Origin: Candidatus Egerieousia excrementavium
GTDB taxonomy: Bacteria > Bacteroidota > Bacteroidia > Bacteroidales > UBA932
Length of the DNA stretch: 23,832 nucleotides
NCBI GenBank assembly: GCA_017694275.1
Contig: JADINB010000005.1
Location: 1-23,832 of the forward strand
Direction: 5' to 3'
Under the pieces are notes generated by a model. It worked only from the letters and a program-made list of their open reading frames with translations, had not been told where the DNA came from and searched no databases. The number at the start of each line of letters is the position of its first letter. Position 1 is the first letter of the stretch. Position numbers and translations under genes: made by a program. Positions 14,930 to 22,700 of the stretch are shown piece after piece.

Positions 14930-16132
14930 ATGATAATATTGGTTTTGAATTGCGGAAGTTCCTCGCTCAAATATCAGGTTCTGGACATGCAGGACGAGCA
15001 GGAGTATAATTTGCTGGCAAAAGGGCTTGTCGAGCGTATCGGACTGGAGATGGGAGATATTACACATACGGTAACGGGGCGTGAAAAATATAAGTTGCAC
15101 AAACCTGTTGCCAACCATACCGATGGAATCAAAAGTGTTCTGGAACTGCTGACAAGCGGTGAACACGGTGTCTTGAAGTCTCTGTCAGACATAAATGCAG
15201 TAGGCCACAGAGTGGCCCATGGCGGAGAGTATTTCAGCGAGAGCAAGAAGATAGATGCTTCAGTAATAGACAAGATTGAAAAGTGCTGTGAACTGGCTCC
15301 GCTGCACAATCCTGCCAACCTGTTGGGTATAAAGGCTGTTGCCGAACTTATGCCTCAGACTCCGCAGGTTGCTGTATTCGACACCTCGTTTCATCAGACG
15401 ATTCCCGATTATGCCTACATGTATGCTATTCCCTACGAATATTATTCAAAATACAAGATACGCCGGTATGGCTTTCACGGTACAAGCCACCAGTTTGTTG
15501 CACGCAAGGCTGCCAGACTGGCCGGGCTGGATTTTGAAAAATCCAGGATCATTACATGCCATCTGGGCAACGGCAGTTCGGTAACAGCCATATGCAACGG
15601 AAAGTCAGTGGATACCTCAATGGGTTTTACGCCCGTTGAAGGCGTTGTCATGGGAACGCGTTGCGGAAACGTGGATGCCGGTGTCGTTACTTATATACAG
15701 GATAAGGAACAACTGGATTCCAAAGGAATAAACGCAGTATTGAACAAGATGAGCGGATTTCTCGGGGTTTCCGGAGTCTCTTCGGATGCACGCGATGTGG
15801 AGGCGGCGTCGGCAACAAACAGGAGGGCGGCACTTACATTGGAAATGTTCAAATATAGCGTCCTCAAATATGTGGGCGCTTATGCCGCAGTCATGAACGG
15901 TGTGGACCTGATTGTGTTCACGGGAGGAATCGGTGAGAACGATCCTGCCGTACGTGAGTATATATCTTCTAGATGTGCCTACCTGGGAGTGGATTTCGAT
16001 GCTTCTGTAAACGACGGTCTCAGGGGCAGGGACATGATTCTTACAAGACCCTCTTCAAGGGTGGCGGTTGCAGCTGTCACCACAAATGAAGAGCTTGTGA
16101 TTGCACAGGATACCATGAGACTTGCAAAATAA
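14930..16132 (+). CDS. ackA: Acetate kinase
   Basis: A 400-residue acetate kinase that converts acetyl phosphate and ADP to acetate and ATP in the cytoplasm. The residues known from Methanosarcina AckA are all present at a constant shift: Asn7 (VLNCGSSSLKY), Arg94 (GHRVAHGG), Asp151 (VFDTSFHQT), His183 (GFHGTSHQF), Arg244 (MGTRCGNVD) and Glu387 (TNEELVIA). The adenosine-site motif HLGNGSSVTAI (211-221) and FTGGIGEN are also intact. An in-frame TTG at 14921 precedes the ATG at 14930; the family begins M-x-x-LVLNCGSSS, so I use the ATG. Unusually, the gene 27 bp downstream is a phosphate butyryltransferase rather than pta, so AckA probably shares an operon with the butyryl-phosphate genes. Confidence 0.96.
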   Translation: MIILVLNCGSSSLKYQVLDMQDEQEYNLLAKGLVERIGLEMGDITHTVTGREKYKLHKPVANHTDGIKSVLELLTSGEHGVLKSLSDINAVGHRVAHGGEYFSESKKIDASVIDKIEKCCELAPLHNPANLLGIKAVAELMPQTPQVAVFDTSFHQTIPDYAYMYAIPYEYYSKYKIRRYGFHGTSHQFVARKAARLAGLDFEKSRIITCHLGNGSSVTAICNGKSVDTSMGFTPVEGVVMGTRCGNVDAGVVTYIQDKEQLDSKGINAVLNKMSGFLGVSGVSSDARDVEAASATNRRAALTLEMFKYSVLKYVGAYAAVMNGVDLIVFTGGIGENDPAVREYISSRCAYLGVDFDASVNDGLRGRDMILTRPSSRVAVAAVTTNEELVIAQDTMRLAK

Positions 16133-16159
16133 TCACCGACAATTATAAAAACAGATATT

Positions 16160-17065
16160 ATGATAAGGAATTTTGATGAACTTTTTGACCAGCTTCGCAC
16201 AAAACCTAAAAAAAAGCTGGTTGCGGCATGGGCCGTTGATGACCATACAATCAATGCCGTGGCTTTGGCCGTAAAGGCCGGAATCGTTGACGGAACACTC
16301 GTCGGAGACCAGAAGGCTATTCTGGAGGTATGCAAAAATGAGAATATCGACAGTTCTCTCTTCAAGATTGTAAATAATGAGAATGAACTCAAGTCGATTG
16401 CACAGGCTGTTGACATGGTGAATGCCGGCGAGGCCGATATTCTTATGAAGGGGCTTTGCAGTACCGACAAATATATGCGCGGAATTCTGAACAAGGAGAG
16501 AGGCCTGTTGCCTCCAAAAGCTGTCTTGAGCCATGTTTGCCTGATTCAAAATCCGAACTACCATAAATTTATCGTAATTGCAGACATCGCAGTGATTCCA
16601 GCCCCTGACTTCAAGCAGAAACTCGCAATGGTAAATTATGTAAAGGAGACGGCTCAGGCTCTCGGAGTGGAAAAACCCAAGATTGCCATGGTGGCCGCTA
16701 CCGAACAGATGCTTTCCGGCATGCCTGCCTGTGTAGAGGCTGCCATGATTGCCAAGATGAGTGACAGGGGGCAGATTCCAGGCTGTTATGTTGACGGTCC
16801 TTTGGCAATTGATGTGGCACTCTCTGCGGAGGCCGTTAAAATAAAGAGGCTTGAGAGCAAGGTCGCAGGAGATGCGGATTGCCTCGTATTCCCGAGCATA
16901 GAGGCGGCAAATGTATTCTACAAGACAAATACACAGCTTGTAAGCGGAATAAGAGTCGCAGCCATGGTTACAGGGGCAAAAGCACCGTGCGTATTGTCGA
17001 GCCGTGCAGACAGTATTGATACCAAACTTAATTCAATCGCATTGGCGGCAATTACAGCCAAGTAA
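16160..17065 (+). CDS. ptb: Phosphate butyryltransferase (phosphotransbutyrylase)
   Basis: A 301-residue enzyme that exchanges CoA for phosphate on butyryl-CoA (or branched-chain acyl-CoA) to give the acyl phosphate. Family blocks seen: AGEADILMKGLCSTDKYMRG (about 93-112), IADIAVIPAPDFKQK (about 139-153), GCYVDGPLAIDVALS (about 211-225), ADCLVFPSIEAANVFYK (about 239-255), and a C-terminal LSSRADSIDTKLNSIALA. The length is normal for Ptb, and the protein lacks the longer N-terminal extension of many Pta proteins. It sits 27 bp after ackA and 16 bp before buk, and adjacency to butyrate kinase is what separates it from a phosphate acetyltransferase. Acyl-chain preference (butyryl, isobutyryl, isovaleryl) cannot be read here. 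Confidence 0.92.
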   Translation: MIRNFDELFDQLRTKPKKKLVAAWAVDDHTINAVALAVKAGIVDGTLVGDQKAILEVCKNENIDSSLFKIVNNENELKSIAQAVDMVNAGEADILMKGLCSTDKYMRGILNKERGLLPPKAVLSHVCLIQNPNYHKFIVIADIAVIPAPDFKQKLAMVNYVKETAQALGVEKPKIAMVAATEQMLSGMPACVEAAMIAKMSDRGQIPGCYVDGPLAIDVALSAEAVKIKRLESKVAGDADCLVFPSIEAANVFYKTNTQLVSGIRVAAMVTGAKAPCVLSSRADSIDTKLNSIALAAITAK

Positions 17066-17081
17066 CGGAGGTGTCAGGAGT

Positions 17082-18152
17082 ATGGCTAAAATGATATTGG
17101 CAATAAATCCTGGTTCCACTTCAACCAAGATTGCTGTATACAAAGATGGCAATGAACTTTTTACCAAGACACTTCGTCATTCAAACGAAGAACTGGCTCC
17201 TTTCAGCCATGTGGCTGATCAGCTGGAATTCAGAAAAGAAGCCATCAAATGTGCGTTGAAGGAGAATGGAGTTGCACTTTCAGATTTGAATATAATAGTA
17301 GGCAGGGGAGGGTTGGTAAGGCCTCTCCCTTCAGGAGTCTACAAGGTAAATGCCCGTATGATAGCAGATATTGCCAGCGGTGAGCGCGGTGAGCATGCAA
17401 GCAATCTTGGGGCAATGATAGCAAGGGAGCTTGCAGATGAAGCCGGCGGCATTATGGCAATTATCGCAGATCCTGTAGTTGTAGACGAACTGGAGCCTCT
17501 GGCCAGGGTTACAGGCCATCCTGCATTCAGGAAAATTTCAATTTTCCACGCCCTCAATCAGAAGTCCATTGCAAAACTTTATGCCAGGGAGCACGGCAGA
17601 AAATATGACGAACTTAATCTTATAGTGGCTCATCTTGGCGGTGGAATCTCTGTAGGAATCCATAAGAAGGGAAAGGTTGTGGATGTGAATGATGCCTTGA
17701 GCGGCGAAGGTCCGTTTTCTCCCGAACGTTCAGGCTCGCTTCCCGCAGCGCAGCTGGTGGATGCTTGCTTTTCCGGAAAATATACAAAGGATGAACTTAA
17801 GAAGATGATTTCCGGCAAGGGCGGGGTAGTGGCTTATCTTGGTACCAACTCTTTCCAGGAGGTTGAAAGGAGGGCAGCAGAAGGCGACAAGCAGGCACGG
17901 CTTATTTCCGATGCCTTTGCATATCGGCTTGCAAAGGAGATTGGCGCTATGGCTACTGTCGTATGCGGCAAGGTTGATGCCATAATTCTTACCGGTGGAA
18001 TAGCATACAACAAGGAACTTATGGAGGCTGTGGAAAGAAGAGTCTCCTTTATAGCTCCTGTTTCTGTCTATCCGGGTGAGGATGAGATGGGCGCTCTGGC
18101 ACAGAACGGGCTGAATGTGCTTGAAGGCATTGAAGAAGCCAAGGAGTATTAG
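17082..18152 (+). CDS. buk: Butyrate kinase
   Basis: A 356-residue acetokinase-family enzyme that makes ATP from butyryl phosphate (or branched-chain acyl phosphates). The phosphate-binding start INPGSTSTKIAVY (8-20), the adenosine motif HLGGGISVGIHKKGKVVDVN, the block DALSGEGPFSPERSG, and LTGGIAYNKELM with the terminal YPGEDEMGALAQ are all characteristic of Buk as opposed to AckA. The open frame extends upstream to 17004 into ptb, but the ATG at 17082 gives the standard N terminus. It has a good ribosome binding site (GGAGG at 17067-17071, AGGAG at 17076-17080), the most obvious in the window. It is the last gene of the operon and is followed by an intrinsic terminator. Confidence 0.95.
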   Translation: MAKMILAINPGSTSTKIAVYKDGNELFTKTLRHSNEELAPFSHVADQLEFRKEAIKCALKENGVALSDLNIIVGRGGLVRPLPSGVYKVNARMIADIASGERGEHASNLGAMIARELADEAGGIMAIIADPVVVDELEPLARVTGHPAFRKISIFHALNQKSIAKLYAREHGRKYDELNLIVAHLGGGISVGIHKKGKVVDVNDALSGEGPFSPERSGSLPAAQLVDACFSGKYTKDELKKMISGKGGVVAYLGTNSFQEVERRAAEGDKQARLISDAFAYRLAKEIGAMATVVCGKVDAIILTGGIAYNKELMEAVERRVSFIAPVSVYPGEDEMGALAQNGLNVLEGIEEAKEY

Positions 18153-18179
18153 TTTGTACATTTTTTAATTTTTTTCTGT

Positions 18180-18214
18180 AAAAAAGGGGGACAATTCTCC
18201 CTTTTTTATTTTTT
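18180..18214 (+). terminator. Intrinsic terminator after buk
   Basis: AAAAAAGGGGGA (18180-18191) pairs with TCTCCCTTTTTT (18196-18207) through 12 bp with one G-U pair and a 4-nt loop, followed by ATTTTTTT. This is a textbook rho-independent structure 27 bp after the buk stop and separates the fermentation operon from the fimbrial operon. Confidence 0.85.
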
Positions 18215-18241
18215 TACATCTTTCTTGTCTGTATCAGCCTC

Positions 18242-18249
18242 TACTTTCG
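18242..18249 (+). promoter_or_regulatory. -7-like promoter element for the fimbrial operon
   Basis: TACTTTCG followed by C resembles TAnnTTTG with the TTCGC variant seen before clpC. It lies 21 nt before the ATG at 18271 and just after the buk terminator. A TTG at 18225-18227 is 14 nt upstream, shorter than the usual -33 spacing. Confidence 0.35.
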
Positions 18250-18270
18250 CCAAAAAATGAAGTACGAGGT

Positions 18271-18852
18271 ATGAATCCATTTCAAAAATCAAAGGTTTTA
18301 AAGTATCTGCTTCCGCTTGCTATACTGCTTTTCCAGGGTACTGGACTGCGTGCACAGAAAATGGCGCTATCTACCAATATCGCGGATTATGTAAATCTCT
18401 TTACTTTAAACGGCGCAATATCGTGTGCCGCATCACAAAACATGACTCTTGAACTGTCTGCACGCTACAATCCATTTGTATATGAACGTTCCGGTTCCGA
18501 CAGGCAGTTTCAGAACAAGCGGATTTCCGTATATGCCGGTACAAGATACTGGCCATGGCATGTCTATTCGGGCTGGTTCGTTTCCGGATATATTGGCTTT
18601 ACAAGATTCAATACAGGTGGCCTGTTCTCGCAGAAAACCTATGAGGGAGACGCATACGGCCTCTCATTCGGAGGCGGGTATGCGCTCATGCTTTCTCCAA
18701 GATTCAATATGGATTTTGCCCTCTCCTTTATGGCCGGATATGGAAAATACCGGCGTTATTCCTGTCCTTCGTGCGGGAGTGTGGATGCTGTCAAAAAACA
18801 GGTGTTCATAGCCGCAGACAATATAGTTGTACAACTGTCATATCTTTTTTAA
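18271..18852 (+). CDS. DUF3575 outer-membrane beta-barrel protein
   Basis: A 193-residue protein with an N-terminal signal sequence (LLPLAILLFQGTGLRA, cut before QKMALSTN). The mature part is a run of amphipathic strands ending in the aromatic VVQLSYLF, as expected for a small outer-membrane barrel. DUF3575 hallmarks are the opening ALSTNIADYVNLFTLNGAI, the ARYNPF turn, the RYWPWHVYSGWFVSGYIGF block, and a conserved CPSCG near residues 169-173 before the last strand. This family is regularly encoded at the front of Bacteroidales fimbrial operons, so it probably acts in pilus biogenesis or anchoring, though its molecular role is not established. It is followed 13 bp later by the OmpA-like lipoprotein gene (AGGA ribosome site at 18853-18856). 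Confidence 0.85.
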   Translation: MNPFQKSKVLKYLLPLAILLFQGTGLRAQKMALSTNIADYVNLFTLNGAISCAASQNMTLELSARYNPFVYERSGSDRQFQNKRISVYAGTRYWPWHVYSGWFVSGYIGFTRFNTGGLFSQKTYEGDAYGLSFGGGYALMLSPRFNMDFALSFMAGYGKYRRYSCPSCGSVDAVKKQVFIAADNIVVQLSYLF

Positions 18853-18865
18853 AGGAATCTGAATC

Positions 18866-20881
18866 ATGAAAACTCTTTTGGAAAAATGGCCGGACTTCGC
18901 ATGGCCGGCAGCGGTTGCCGTATGGTTTCTCTTTTCGTATGGATGTTCCATGCAAGGCAGTATCAGGGAACTGGCGGCAGAACATGTGGCGGCTACGGTT
19001 TCGATTGCAGATTACGTGTTGCCGGTATATACTGCCGACTCTGGTTATACTCTTGCCGCAGATACTCTCCAGCGTGTTGATTTCAGAGGCCGGGAGGTAT
19101 TGCTAATGTCTGCCGTAAAGGATGAACAGACCGGTGAAATGGTTGTTTCAGACAGGATTGACCCTGTCGTGGTCGAGGCCAGGTTCAGGAACATCGCAGA
19201 GCGGAACGGATATGTGAATATAGCCTTTGACATAAACATTCCTTCCCGGATACTCTATTCGGAGTGCCAGTTGAGGCTTTATCCACAATTGTCGTTTCTT
19301 TCCGATACCCTGAATCTTGATAAGGTCTACATTACCGGAGACAAGTACAGGCGGGAGCAGTTGCGCGGTTATGAACTTTATGAAAAATTCCTGAATTCAA
19401 TAATACCGGATACGTCGGACTTTGTAGATGTATTCACCCGCAAGGCACTGTTGGAAAGGTTTGTGGAGAGGAATTTCAAGGAAGTGGCACTTTTGAAGCA
19501 CGACACTTCATATGTAGATATGGAGAGTTCCTCCAGACTTTTCGGAGTGACCCTTGGCGAGGCAATTGAACATTACAGCAAAAAATGGCTGGTCAGGCGT
19601 AACGGACGCCTGGAGGATAAAAAGGAGAAAATGTTTGAGAAATATGTGAAGAATCCTTTTGAACATACAGGTGTCAGGCTTGATTCAGTAGTCAGGGGCG
19701 ATGAGGGGCTACGGTATTGTTACAGATATGAACTTAAAACAGTTCCGGGACTTAAAAAGGTAGAACTCAGAATAGGAGGAGAACTGTTTGATTCGCAAAA
19801 GAGGCTCTATGCAATGCCGGAGGCCGGACCTGTTACATACTACGTGAGTTCGCTCAGTTCTTTGGCTGTAACAGGTACCAGATACAGACAGGAGATTGTG
19901 ACCCGCGACATGGAAGTGAATTCAAGTGCCTATATAACGTTCAATGTAGGTGACTACAGTTATTGCGACACCCTGGCTTCGAATGCCGCCCAGATGCGGC
20001 GCGTGCAGAACATTCTGCAGACAGTCCTTGCCGACAGCAGCTATGTTGCCGATTCCATGATTATATCATCATCATCGTCGCCTGAGGGCGGTTATCTCTA
20101 CAACAGAATCCTTTCGGAAAAAAGAGCCGGTTCAATAAAGGAATATCTACTCAAATATATGAACAGGGTGAATGACAGTATAAACGGAGGTATATTGGAG
20201 GTGAGTCTGATGACAGGACCCGGCGGCTCTTCTGAGGAAGAAAGGTATGTACAGGGCAGGAGGCTGAAATATGATGCGGATTTTATCAAGGTCTGCGAGG
20301 CTGATCCGTGGCCAAGGCTTGAAAGAATGATATTCTCTGATTCGGTGTTGCGTGAAGACATTATTCTGGCAGATGCCTTCTCTATTCCTGATCCTGACGC
20401 CAGGGAGAGGGCACTTTCAAAGAGCAGGCATTACGGTTATATAAAAGAGGTCCTTTACCCTGAGTTGAGAAGAGTTGATTTTACACTGAAACTGCACAGG
20501 CCGGGAATGCTGAAGGATACGCTCTGTACCTATCAGGTAGATACTGTCTATATGAAAGGTCTGGAAGCTCTCGACAGCCAGAACTACCGCGAAGCGGTTG
20601 CACTTTTGCAACCTTATGCAGACATGAATTCGGCTCTTGCATATCTGTGCCTGGGGTATAACCATTCCGCCAAAGCAGTATTGGAGAATCTGCCGAAAGA
20701 TGCCAGACGCGATTATCTGCTGGCTGTGGCTTCTGCAAGAATACGGGATGAAGGAGGTGCGGCAAAGTATTTCCTTAGTTCGGTAGAGCAGGATGCATCT
20801 ATGCGCCACCGTGGAAACCTTGATCCTGAAATATCGGCTATAATTAAAAAATATGCTCTTGAAAATATATATAACCAATAA
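18866..20881 (+). CDS. Large OmpA-like fimbrial-operon lipoprotein with C-terminal TPR-like region
   Basis: A 671-residue cell-envelope protein. A hydrophobic N-terminal segment ends in FLFSYGC (Cys27), a loose lipobox, so it may be a lipoprotein. Residues ~40-150 include VDFRGREVLLMSAVKDEQTG and YVNIAFDINIPSRILYS, a beta-rich region I remember from long Bacteroides proteins in fimbrial loci. The OmpA-like peptidoglycan-binding motif is visible at SPEGGYLYNRILSEKRAGS (about 405-423), with Asn413, Leu416, Arg420 and Ala421 in the family pattern. From ~560 to the end, repeats such as GLEALDSQNYREAVALLQPY look TPR-like. It probably ties the pilus or its DUF3575 partner to the cell wall. I did not assign DUF3868 because I cannot verify it. 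The next gene starts 18 bp downstream. Confidence 0.75.
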   Translation: MKTLLEKWPDFAWPAAVAVWFLFSYGCSMQGSIRELAAEHVAATVSIADYVLPVYTADSGYTLAADTLQRVDFRGREVLLMSAVKDEQTGEMVVSDRIDPVVVEARFRNIAERNGYVNIAFDINIPSRILYSECQLRLYPQLSFLSDTLNLDKVYITGDKYRREQLRGYELYEKFLNSIIPDTSDFVDVFTRKALLERFVERNFKEVALLKHDTSYVDMESSSRLFGVTLGEAIEHYSKKWLVRRNGRLEDKKEKMFEKYVKNPFEHTGVRLDSVVRGDEGLRYCYRYELKTVPGLKKVELRIGGELFDSQKRLYAMPEAGPVTYYVSSLSSLAVTGTRYRQEIVTRDMEVNSSAYITFNVGDYSYCDTLASNAAQMRRVQNILQTVLADSSYVADSMIISSSSSPEGGYLYNRILSEKRAGSIKEYLLKYMNRVNDSINGGILEVSLMTGPGGSSEEERYVQGRRLKYDADFIKVCEADPWPRLERMIFSDSVLREDIILADAFSIPDPDARERALSKSRHYGYIKEVLYPELRRVDFTLKLHRPGMLKDTLCTYQVDTVYMKGLEALDSQNYREAVALLQPYADMNSALAYLCLGYNHSAKAVLENLPKDARRDYLLAVASARIRDEGGAAKYFLSSVEQDASMRHRGNLDPEISAIIKKYALENIYNQ

Positions 20882-20899
20882 TTTGTAAAATCAGTAATT

Positions 20900-21922
20900 A
20901 TGAAAAAGTCAATTTTGATTGCGTTTGCATTATTCCCGTCTTTTTTTGGATTTGTCTCATGCTCCAAAACAGAAGATGGTACAGGAAACGGAAACGAAAG
21001 TGTGCTTCATGTTTCCATACTTCCCCAGACAAAGGCATCGGGTGCCGGACATGGCGTACAAAGCGATGACAATCTGGTCAAAACACTTGAAATCTTTATA
21101 TTCAGGGCAGAAGGAAATGATGCCGGAGCATTGGATACATATAAGAAGTTTGCGGAGGAAGATCTGACTTCACTTTCTGATTTGCCTGTAAATACAACTA
21201 CCGGCCTGAAGCATATTTATGCCGTGGCCAATTCGCACAGGGAAAACTGGAACGGGGTGCAGAGTCTCTCGCAGTTTAAAGAAGTTTGTGCAAGGCTACA
21301 GTCTGAAAATCTGAAGGATTTTACAATGACAGGCAGTGTGGAGGCAATGCTGCAAAGTTCTACTTCGGTTACGTTTGCCGTGTCGAGACTTGTGGCCCGT
21401 GTAGAGCTCTCCTCCATAAAAACGTCATTTGCCGGAACTCCTTACCAGGGTACCCTGTTGGAAAATGTGAAGGTTTATCTTACCAATGTAATATCTGAAC
21501 GCTTTTATGCAGACGGAGGCCTTCCTGAGGGTGTAGCGATACTTAACAGCAAAATGGCTGTGGCTGGAGATATAAATGGCTGTGCCATGTCTGGGATGCT
21601 TTATGAGCAGATAATGCAGAAGATAGGGGCAACCGCCCATGCAATACCGCATTATTTCTACTGCTATCCTAATGAGGTTGAGGATGAGACAGATGAAACC
21701 CGTTTTACAAAACTTGTCATACAGGCAGATTTGAACGGGAATACATATTATTATCCGATTCCCTTAGAGAATATTGAAAGGAACAGTGCATACTCCTTGA
21801 GCGTAAACATAATGAGACCAGGTACTCTTGATCCGGAACAGCCTCTGGAAAAAGGTGTTCTGGATGTTACCCTCAATGTGCTGGACTGGGAACTGCACCC
21901 TCAGACAGATGTAGAATTTTAA
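20900..21922 (+). CDS. Fimbrillin, major subunit-like (FimA/Mfa1 type, type V pilus)
   Basis: A 340-residue exported lipoprotein precursor. The signal peptide ends in FGFVSC with the lipobox Cys at 21. The N-terminal prosequence contains the LPQTKASGAG stretch usual in Bacteroidales fimbrillins, followed by LVKTLEIFIF. The first immunoglobulin-like domain ends around VTFAVSRLVARVELSSI (about 153-169); the second ends with LDVTLNVLDWELHP, the C-terminal strand of the fold. In P. gingivalis such precursors are lipidated, moved to the surface, and polymerise by strand exchange after Arg-gingipain removes the prosequence. Here the first Arg is at residue 69, so a different cleavage site or protease would be needed. 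It stands between the OmpA-like gene and a FimB/Mfa2-type gene, 9 bp apart from the latter. Confidence 0.82.
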   Translation: MKKSILIAFALFPSFFGFVSCSKTEDGTGNGNESVLHVSILPQTKASGAGHGVQSDDNLVKTLEIFIFRAEGNDAGALDTYKKFAEEDLTSLSDLPVNTTTGLKHIYAVANSHRENWNGVQSLSQFKEVCARLQSENLKDFTMTGSVEAMLQSSTSVTFAVSRLVARVELSSIKTSFAGTPYQGTLLENVKVYLTNVISERFYADGGLPEGVAILNSKMAVAGDINGCAMSGMLYEQIMQKIGATAHAIPHYFYCYPNEVEDETDETRFTKLVIQADLNGNTYYYPIPLENIERNSAYSLSVNIMRPGTLDPEQPLEKGVLDVTLNVLDWELHPQTDVEF

Positions 21923-21931
21923 AGTCGGGCA

Positions 21932-22696
21932 ATGAACAGGTTATTATTGCAGGCAACGGCAGTTTTGTTTCTGCTGATTCTCTCTTCATGCGATACAATA
22001 AGGGAGAAGAGAGAGGCTTGTCCTTCTATCGTGACTTTGGATTTGAGCAATACAGATCCTTTGATAGATTATCTGACAATCTGGTTTTTCGGGCAGGATG
22101 GCGCTTTGCTGGAAAAAGATACGGTATTGAAGGAGAATTACCGGAATCTGTATAATGTGAAAATGAAGCGGGAGTTGGTTGAATGTCACGTATGGGGGAA
22201 TCCCGATACCGATTCTCTATATTATTGCAGGAAAGACATAGATGCAACCGGTGAGACGGCCATGGCAGAAATCGTGGTTTGCAGGGAACATGCAGACATA
22301 TTTCTTCTACTGGACGGATACGCAGAAGGAGGGGCTGTCTCTTCAAGTATTGCATGCACTACAAAAGGGCGTATGGTAAATGGAGATTATGTGGAGAAAG
22401 AAAATATAATTGAGGGTGTTGTAGGAAAAGGTCCGGAGGGGAAACTGCTATTCAGACACCGTATGATAAGACAGAAAGACATTTCTGCAATGAAACTGAC
22501 AATAACATCCTTTTCTCCCGACGGGCTGAGACACGAGCACGTTTACAATCTTGGAGAATGGCTCCGTTCGCTGGATTATGATATGAATGCCAGAAATCTG
22601 GAAGATGTGGTCATTGAAGCCGATTTTTCGTTTTCATATTTCAATATCACTGTCGAGCCGTGGAATTTTGGGGAAAAGTTTGAAGTAACTGTTTAA
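21932..22696 (+). CDS. FimB/Mfa2 family fimbrial anchor-type subunit
   Basis: A 254-residue lipoprotein with signal segment LLLQATAVLFLLILSSC (lipobox Cys20) followed by DTIREKREACP, the short charged stretch and second Cys (Cys30) typical of the FimB/Mfa2 group. The opening strands VTLDLSNTDPLIDYLTIWFF and the later FLLLDGYAEGG fit the first immunoglobulin-like domain, and IEADFSFSYFNITVEPW the last strands. Proteins of this group terminate and anchor type V fimbriae at the outer membrane in P. gingivalis. It is shorter than the usual ~300 residues. Position directly after the fimbrillin supports the anchor role, but a minor-subunit role is possible. The next gene begins 4 bp after its stop. 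Confidence 0.72.
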   Translation: MNRLLLQATAVLFLLILSSCDTIREKREACPSIVTLDLSNTDPLIDYLTIWFFGQDGALLEKDTVLKENYRNLYNVKMKRELVECHVWGNPDTDSLYYCRKDIDATGETAMAEIVVCREHADIFLLLDGYAEGGAVSSSIACTTKGRMVNGDYVEKENIIEGVVGKGPEGKLLFRHRMIRQKDISAMKLTITSFSPDGLRHEHVYNLGEWLRSLDYDMNARNLEDVVIEADFSFSYFNITVEPWNFGEKFEVTV

Positions 22697-22700
22697 AGAT

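Noticed and set aside
18156..18265. Invertible promoter segment before the fimbrial operon
   Set aside because: The only flanking pair (CATTTTTT/AAAAAATG) is low-complexity and short; the GTAC ends are out of register, and no recombinase gene is present in the window.
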